Shown: piece after piece, positions 24,034 to 28,607 of the stretch
How the letters are laid out: each line of letters opens with the position of its first letter
Position numbering within the stretch: position 1 is the stretch's first letter
Assembly (NCBI GenBank): GCA_963661535.1
Contig: CAVLCC010000028.1
Coordinates: forward strand, 1-28,607
DNA from: CAVLCC01 sp963661535
GTDB lineage: Bacteria; Actinomycetota; Coriobacteriia; Coriobacteriales; CADBOM01
Reading direction: 5' to 3'
DNA length: 28,607 nt
The notes under the pieces: model-generated
What the model was told of the DNA's origin: nothing
Database searches by the model: none
What the model saw: the letters and a program-made list of their open reading frames with translations, nothing else
Translations under genes and position numbers: made by a program

Positions 24034-24834
24034 ATGAACGATTTTGAAGGCAAAACAGTTATTGTTACAGGTGGAGGTCGTGCGACTCTTAAGAACGGAG
24101 ATCCAGGCTCAATTGGATATGGAATCGACATTGCATTTGCAAAACGAGGCGCTAATCTTGTTATTACCGGCAGAAATATCGACAAGCTAAATGGCGCAAA
24201 AGAAGAAATTGAGGCTAAGTTTGGGACTCATGTTTTGGCACTCCAAGCTGATATTTCAGCAGGCAATAATAACGAGGAAACGGTCGATGAAGTTGTTAAG
24301 CAAACTCTAGATGAATTTGGGCAAATCGATGCCCTTGTCAACGTTGCGCAGGCTTCAGCTTCAGGTGTTACATTGGCAGATCATACGTTAGATCAGTTTA
24401 ATCTAGCGCTTTACTCTGGGCTGTATTCGACTTTTCTCTATATGCAAAAGTGCTTTCCATATCTTAAAAAGACAAAAGGCTCGGTTGTAAATTTTGCTTC
24501 AGGGGCGGGACTTTTTGGAAACTACGGTCAGTGCGCATATGCGGCGGCTAAAGAGGGAATTCGCGGACTAACAAGAGTAGCGGCAACTGAATGGGGTCCA
24601 GATCTTGTGAACGTTAATGTTGTTTGTCCGCTTGCGTGGACCTCTGCGCTCGAAAACTTTAAGGATGCTTACCCAGAAGCTTACAAAGAGAACGTGCATA
24701 TGCCACCTATGGGCAGATATGGTGATGTTGAGACGGACATCGCAAGTGTTGTAGTTGAACTATGCACTCCGGCATTTAAATACATGAGCGGAGAGACTCT
24801 TGTTCTAGAAGGCGGCATGGGTCAACGCCCTTAG
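24034..24834 (+). CDS. Short-chain dehydrogenase/reductase (SDR)
   Basis: 266-residue NAD(P)-dependent oxidoreductase. The glycine motif starts TGGGR at 12-16 but carries an extra loop (ATLKNGDPGSIGYGI) before the final Gly, longer than the classic TGxxxGxG. The catalytic triad is S156 (NFASGAG), Y169 and K173 (AYAAAKEG). The C-terminal YMSGETLVLEGGMG is typical. AAAAGGAG precedes the ATG at 24034; the upstream ATG at 23983 has no ribosome site. The substrate (steroid, polyol or acyl) cannot be told. It is monocistronic, with ~190 bases to the next gene. Confidence 0.85.
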   Translation: MNDFEGKTVIVTGGGRATLKNGDPGSIGYGIDIAFAKRGANLVITGRNIDKLNGAKEEIEAKFGTHVLALQADISAGNNNEETVDEVVKQTLDEFGQIDALVNVAQASASGVTLADHTLDQFNLALYSGLYSTFLYMQKCFPYLKKTKGSVVNFASGAGLFGNYGQCAYAAAKEGIRGLTRVAATEWGPDLVNVNVVCPLAWTSALENFKDAYPEAYKENVHMPPMGRYGDVETDIASVVVELCTPAFKYMSGETLVLEGGMGQRP

Positions 24835-24908
24835 GATTTTAAGGTCGCCTTAATGACTGGCAGTTGTTGTATTTGTCTGCTTGTTTGTTTGAAATGCGTG
24901 CCATATTT

Positions 24909-24984
24909 GGCTAAAGAAACTAAGCGCGGCTAAAAATACTAAACATAGCTAAAATAACTAAGCTCAGCTAAAAAAACTAAGATA
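24909..24984. repeat. Four 19-bp direct repeats upstream of the ATPase gene
   Basis: Units start at 24909, 24928, 24947 and 24966, all exactly 19 bp, consensus RGCTAAARAWACTAAGCNC. The last unit runs into a TATAAT at 24983-24988, and no -35 hexamer is evident where the repeats lie, so they may be binding sites of a regulator. Confidence 0.8.
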
Positions 24985-24988
24985 TAAT
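24983..24988 (+). promoter_or_regulatory. -10 element for the ATPase/wHTH gene
   Basis: Consensus TATAAT, 36 bases before the ATG at 25024, abutting the 19-bp repeats. Confidence 0.5.
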
Positions 24989-25023
24989 TTTTCTTAGGGA
25001 ATATGTTCTACGGGAGATTGGCT

Positions 25024-26112
25024 ATGAAAAATCCTTTCACGCCGAGTTTTGGTCAAGTGCCTTTGCAAATGGCAGGTCGAACTCAAATAATAGAAAAAAT
25101 GCAACGGGCGTTTGACAACGGATTGGGAGATCCAAACCTTTGTTCAATTTTTACAGGCGCAAGAGGGACTGGAAAAACAGCACTTTTGCATCTGCTTGCA
25201 AATAAAGCAGAAGAAAACGGGTGGATTTCTGTTTGTGTTACATCTGTGCCTGGTATGCTAGAAGATATATATGAGCAAACAATAAGGAAAACCAAGCATT
25301 TGATTGAAACAAAAAAATCCGCTCACATCAAGTCTGTTTCGATTGGTGATATTTTTGGAATTGAATTGGAATGCGATAAACAAGTTAGTCTCAACTGGCG
25401 CAGCCGCATGACTGATATTTTGGATTCTTTAGCTGAGCTTGAAACTGGTTTGCTAATCACAGTTGATGAGGTAGATCCAGAACTAGATGAAATTGTTCAG
25501 CTCGCAACAATCTATCAGCATTTCATAGGTGAAAATAGAAACATTGCACTTTTAATGGCGGGTTTGCCTCATAGGATTTCTTCTTTATTAAATGGCAAGT
25601 CAATCTCTTTTTTACGACGAGCAAATAGAGTTAAATTAGGTCGCATTAACGATGTGGATGTAAAGGTGGCTTTTGCGCAAACTGCTCAAATTGGTGAGAA
25701 AGATGTCTCAGAGAATGCACTAAAGGAGGCTGCAAATGCAATCGACGGTTTTCCTTTTATGCTGCAGCTGGTGGGGTACTATTCTTGGGATTTTGCAAAG
25801 ACAGATAAAATTGAGGCAGCAGACGTAAAACGAGGAGTTCAAATTGCCACAGATGATATAAAGGAGCGCATTTTTAAAGCTACTCTTGATGAATTGTCTA
25901 ACCGCGATTTAGAATTTTTGAATGCCATGTTACAAGATTCAAAATCCAGCAAAACAGCAGATATTGCAAATCGAATTGGAATGACAACTGGTAATGTTTC
26001 AACATATAAAAAGCGTCTTTTAGAACAAGGCGTTATCGAGGAATCGCGCAGGGGCGAAGTTAAGTTTGCCCTCCCGTTTTTACGAGACTATCTCCCAGAA
26101 TATTGTGAGTAG
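25024..26112 (+). CDS. AAA ATPase with C-terminal winged helix (Orc1/Cdc6-like architecture)
   Basis: 362-residue ATP-binding protein. The start NPFTPSFGQVPLQMAGRTQII is typical of AAA_16-type proteins. Walker A GARGTGKT is at 45-52 and Walker B LLITVDEVDPE at about residue 140. A sensor-1-like stretch is NIALLMAGLPHRI, and a C-terminal winged helix (KTADIANRIGMTTGNVSTYKKRL then GVIEESRRGEVKFALPFLRDYL) likely binds DNA. GGGAG precedes the ATG at 25024; the in-frame ATG at 25003 is less well placed. The role is unknown; the architecture suggests a DNA-binding, STAND-like regulator or defence ATPase. The 19-bp repeats in front could be its own targets (inference). Confidence 0.8.
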   Translation: MKNPFTPSFGQVPLQMAGRTQIIEKMQRAFDNGLGDPNLCSIFTGARGTGKTALLHLLANKAEENGWISVCVTSVPGMLEDIYEQTIRKTKHLIETKKSAHIKSVSIGDIFGIELECDKQVSLNWRSRMTDILDSLAELETGLLITVDEVDPELDEIVQLATIYQHFIGENRNIALLMAGLPHRISSLLNGKSISFLRRANRVKLGRINDVDVKVAFAQTAQIGEKDVSENALKEAANAIDGFPFMLQLVGYYSWDFAKTDKIEAADVKRGVQIATDDIKERIFKATLDELSNRDLEFLNAMLQDSKSSKTADIANRIGMTTGNVSTYKKRLLEQGVIEESRRGEVKFALPFLRDYLPEYCE

Positions 26113-26140
26113 GTTAAGGGGGTTTGTAAAACACCTTGTA

Positions 26141-26223
26141 AGGGTGACCCTTTCGATACCTTCGATATACAAAACGTCGAAACCTTCGACATAATTTTAT
26201 CGAAACCTTCGACGTTTTGCAAA
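26141..26223 (-). promoter_or_regulatory. Operator/promoter repeat, copy 1 (orphan)
   Basis: Direct copy of 27812-27903. Three 13-bp dyads TCGAW-N3-TTCGA lie at 26153-26165, 26177-26189 and 26200-26212 (24- and 23-bp steps). On the minus strand it carries TTGCAA (26217-26222), a 17-nt spacer and TAAAAT (26194-26199). Here the promoter points into the 3' end of the plus-strand ATPase gene and no gene starts after it. Confidence 0.65.
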
Positions 26224-26341
26224 TACGATATACAATAAAGCTTTTTTAGCCAATGCAGGTAACATAAACATAAGATCCAGTTAGCTTAGCAAATAGTTAA
26301 TAACAATGAACGCTTAGGACGGGGTTCAATCGCAGATCATA

Positions 26342-27811
26342 CTACGCCTTTCTATAAACCCTAAATTTAACTTGTGACCCGTCAGCAACGCGTTCAAGAA
26401 CATTTTTAGCCTGCATTTTATCAACAGTTTTTGAAAGCTTAGGGGTAATACCTTTGTATCCCATAGCTTTTGAAAGTTGGTTTTTGGACATTGCATCTTG
26501 ACCTAGCGCATCAATAATTTTTATCTCATATTCGTGTTCTTTTGTGTTTTTTGTTTTAGGCTCTGCAAAGTATGGATGAACAGGAATTGTTACAGATAAG
26601 AAATTTCGCCCCTCGTCCATCTCAAAGATAAGTTTGCCCGAACCATTTTGTTTCAGCGCCTCAATTGCATTAGGAAATCCGGTGTTGCGCCCCTCAATAA
26701 ATCCGAGCTCCTTTAAAAAGTCTCCAATTCGTCTGTTGCGATAAATACGAGCACGAATGTTAAGTTTTGCAATGTTTTCGTCTGTGATACTTCTGTCAAA
26801 ACCTGGAAAACTAGTGACTTCAATACTATCTTTTGTAATCCTCACCGTAATTGGCTCATTTATTTGATAAGACCTGTGATACACAGCATTTGCAAGTACC
26901 TCTTCAATTGCCTTCATTGGATAATTAACAACTCTAGTTGATTTGGCTTTGTTGTTTTCTTTAATTACAGCCTCTTTGATAGCGTAATTTTTTAAATATA
27001 ACAGTGCATCAGAAAGTTGACGCTGAATCGGCCCTGTGAAAGTTTTTTCAACCATGTTTTTTCCAGTAGGATCAGGAACGTCAACAACCTCAATGCGGGC
27101 ATATCTAAAAAAACGTTCTGGAGTTGCACAAAACATTAAAATACCAACGTTTAGTGGATGCAAATCCTCGGGTGGTCCAGAAACAAGCTGCATATCTTGG
27201 GCGAGCTTGACCACATCATAATTTTTAGAAAGAAAATAAAGCTCACTTCCAACATCCTTTAAGTGCTGCTGCATTAAAGCAACATTTAAATCGTCTACGC
27301 AGCTAAGCAAATTTGGTCTATCATCAAAAGGAATATCGGTCGAAACATAAAACAACTGTTTTTCTTCTTCAGGAGAAGCAATAATAGTGCTTGAGAACTT
27401 CCTTATGTAGTAATTTTTCTGTGAGTTTTTAGACAGTACATCTTTGGAAATCTTATATGGTCGACCATGTCCTCCACAAACCCAAATAACAATTATGTGC
27501 TTATTCTCATAATAAACTGGCTCAACAATTGGATTATAAAGCGGCTCAATTTTATGGCAAAGACCCACTAATTTTTTCATAATGCTATCAACTTCGTTGT
27601 CGCTAATGCCTTTAGGCGGAAGAATGGGCAAACCATCTTTTTCTGCAACACCAATAACAATGTATCCTCCACCAATGTTGTCGATGTCGTTAGCAAATGC
27701 ACAAATAGTGTGCATAATTGGATTTGGATTCCAACCTGCTTTAAATTCAATGCGAGTTGATTCAACGATATGAGCGTTTAATAATTCATCTATATTTATG
27801 GGCAATGCCAT
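26342..27811 (-). CDS. Schlafen/AlbA_2 domain protein with HATPase and wHTH regions
   Basis: 489-residue predicted regulator. The N-terminal AlbA_2 (Schlafen-like) domain shows ESTRIEFKAGW and the glycine turn NIGGGYIVIGVAEKDG. A divergent GHKL-type ATPase region follows (EEVLANAVYHRSYQ, with FPGFDRSI and GFIEGRNTGFPNAIEAL). A C-terminal winged helix (DAMSKNQLSKAMGYKGITPKLSKTVDKMQ split around the turn) may bind DNA. The ATG at 27811 has AAAGGG 7 nt upstream, and this ribosome site lies inside the operator repeat. Proteins of this build are usually annotated as putative transcriptional regulators. The dyads over its promoter suggest autoregulation. Confidence 0.85.
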   Translation of the reverse strand: MALPINIDELLNAHIVESTRIEFKAGWNPNPIMHTICAFANDIDNIGGGYIVIGVAEKDGLPILPPKGISDNEVDSIMKKLVGLCHKIEPLYNPIVEPVYYENKHIIVIWVCGGHGRPYKISKDVLSKNSQKNYYIRKFSSTIIASPEEEKQLFYVSTDIPFDDRPNLLSCVDDLNVALMQQHLKDVGSELYFLSKNYDVVKLAQDMQLVSGPPEDLHPLNVGILMFCATPERFFRYARIEVVDVPDPTGKNMVEKTFTGPIQRQLSDALLYLKNYAIKEAVIKENNKAKSTRVVNYPMKAIEEVLANAVYHRSYQINEPITVRITKDSIEVTSFPGFDRSITDENIAKLNIRARIYRNRRIGDFLKELGFIEGRNTGFPNAIEALKQNGSGKLIFEMDEGRNFLSVTIPVHPYFAEPKTKNTKEHEYEIKIIDALGQDAMSKNQLSKAMGYKGITPKLSKTVDKMQAKNVLERVADGSQVKFRVYRKA

Positions 27812-27905
27812 AGGGTGACCCTTTCGATACCTTCGATACTTTCGATATACAAAACGTCGAAACCTTAGATATAATTTTATCGAAACCTTCGATGTTTTGC
27901 AAATT
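27812..27905 (-). promoter_or_regulatory. Operator/promoter repeat, copy 2, controlling the AlbA_2 gene
   Basis: Dyads TCGA(A/T)-N3/4-TCGA lie at 27824-27836, 27833-27845 (overlapping, from a 9-bp insertion relative to copy 1), 27857-27869 (one arm degenerate) and 27880-27892. On the minus strand TTGCAA (27897-27902), a 17-nt spacer and TAAAAT (27874-27879) form a promoter; one dyad fills the spacer and the next covers the expected transcription start. The repeat ends in AGGGTGACCCT against the start codon. Confidence 0.7.
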
Positions 27906-27953
27906 CTTATTTCTCAATGCCTTAAACATCACTTTAGAGTTATTACTCAAAAG

Positions 27954-27967
27954 TGTAAATATTTACA
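27954..27967. promoter_or_regulatory. 14-bp perfect palindrome upstream of the fic gene
   Basis: TGTAAATATTTACA, with a further half-like CTTGTAAAT about 20 bases downstream. It lies ~55 bases before the putative -35 of the Fic gene; a candidate operator. Confidence 0.4.
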
Positions 27968-28020
27968 ATTTCCCGTAGTAGCACTTGTAAATCTTACTGT
28001 CGCTAAAGCGTTTTAAATTA

Positions 28021-28048
28021 TTGAACCGTAATTGCGTATAATTATAAT
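28021..28048 (+). promoter_or_regulatory. Putative promoter of the Fic gene
   Basis: TTGAAC (28021-28026), a 16-nt spacer and TATAAT (28043-28048), 35 bases before the TTG start. Confidence 0.5.
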
Positions 28049-28082
28049 CATGGTGATACAAATCGTAAGGTAAGGGCACAAG

Positions 28083-28607
28083 TTGGAAGATATAAATAAA
28101 GACCCGTTTCAAGAATATACAAAATGCTCCGAACTAGACAAGGCTTATAAAGGTTATGTTTGGAATACGGCAATTGGGCTTCAAGCGGTAGACGGGCTTA
28201 ACCCATCAAAATATTTGGTTGATACAGCTATTCAAAATATCGAGGGCAAAATCACCCTCAAAGAAGCTCGGAGCCTTATAGATAGCTATTATGAGGAGAA
28301 ATCTTGCCAATCAGAAGATGGCAAACGCACCGAAGAAGCAGATAAGGTTTCATCTCGAATTGCGCAAATTCTCTCAGAAACTGCTTTTACTTTTTCTCCA
28401 AATGAGTACATCTCAATTCATCGCAACCTTTTTGAGGGTATTTATGAACATGCTGGCAAAATTAGAGACTACAACATTAGCAAAAAAGAATGGGTGCTTG
28501 ATGGAGCATCAGTAGTGTATGGAAGTGCATCTGAGTTAAAAGCAACACTAGAGTATGACCTAGCGCAAGAGAAAGACTTTAGTTACAAAGGGCTTTCGAT
28601 GGATGAG
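28083..28607 (+). CDS. fic: Fic family protein, N-terminal part (cut by window end)
   Basis: 175 codons are visible; the gene continues past the window. The TTG start at 28083 is chosen for AAGGTAAGGG 6 nt upstream; no in-frame ATG fits. Residues ~1-75 form a helical N-terminal region (GYVWNTAIGLQAVDGLNPS, EGKITLKEARSLIDSYYEE) like that of Fic proteins carrying an antitoxin-type helix. The Fic fold then begins (FSPNEYISIHRNLFEGIYEH, AGKIRDYNISKKEWVL). The catalytic HxFx(D/E)GNGR motif must lie beyond the end and was not seen. Expected activity is AMP transfer from ATP to target proteins. It is not visible whether an inhibitory Glu is present: the stretch where it would be expected reads T-A-I-G-L-Q. 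Confidence 0.8.
   Translation, partial: MEDINKDPFQEYTKCSELDKAYKGYVWNTAIGLQAVDGLNPSKYLVDTAIQNIEGKITLKEARSLIDSYYEEKSCQSEDGKRTEEADKVSSRIAQILSETAFTFSPNEYISIHRNLFEGIYEHAGKIRDYNISKKEWVLDGASVVYGSASELKATLEYDLAQEKDFSYKGLSMDE

Noticed and set aside
28291..28515. 74-codon plus-strand frame inside the Fic gene
   Set aside because: Wrong frame; the Fic frame from 28083 is continuous and matches the family.

Overview
The window (28.6 kb, fairly AT-rich) looks like the chromosome of a host-associated Coriobacteriia actinobacterium, most likely Atopobiaceae (Atopobium/Fannyhessea/Lancefieldella-like). This is inferred from the protein style: a BspA-type repeat surface protein joined to type-2 cell-wall-binding repeats, a class-III-like PPK2, an acetate kinase and dense defence and toxin-antitoxin genes. 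It was not tested by a database search.

Layout. 1-3.5 kb: the 3' part of a polyphosphate kinase 2 gene, a coupled SAM methyltransferase, and an MFS transporter with an unusual Cys-rich tail. 3.7-7.8 kb: an AAA_14/DUF4143 ATPase (minus) divergent from a large BspA/CWB2 surface protein, followed by a ~50-bp tandem repeat. 8.1-11 kb: a stand-alone receiver-domain protein translationally coupled to acetate kinase, a 12-bp tandem repeat array, and tryptophanyl-tRNA synthetase.

11.2-20.5 kb: a phase-variable type I restriction-modification locus. The order is hsdR, hsdM, rhuM, a one-TRD hsdS on the plus strand, a full two-TRD hsdS on the minus strand, a tyrosine recombinase coupled to it, and a silent hsdS cassette. 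Four copies of a 16-bp imperfect palindrome (two in each orientation) bound the two copies of the second TRD. By frame arithmetic, inverting 17520-18186 would turn the truncated plus-strand hsdS into an intact 390-codon gene and truncate the minus-strand one, so the locus can switch DNA specificity. rhuM appears to have been inserted at the hsdM/hsdS junction, leaving a 12-bp duplication.

20.7-23.8 kb: three consecutive minus-strand RelB/DinJ-like antitoxin + PIN toxin modules. Two of the toxins share an identical 68-bp 3' segment, and a relic of a Phd/YefM-like antitoxin start lies upstream of the third. 24-28.6 kb: a short-chain dehydrogenase; an ATPase with a winged-helix tail preceded by four exact-length 19-bp repeats; a Schlafen/AlbA_2-HATPase regulator (minus) flanked by direct copies of a ~85-95-bp promoter/operator built from TCGAA-N3-TTCGA dyads; and the start of a Fic-family gene that runs off the window.

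The most notable items are the hsdS inversion system, whose recombination site is read as protein on both strands, and the AlbA_2 gene with its duplicated operator-promoter. No rRNA, tRNA, CRISPR array or complete insertion sequence was seen.
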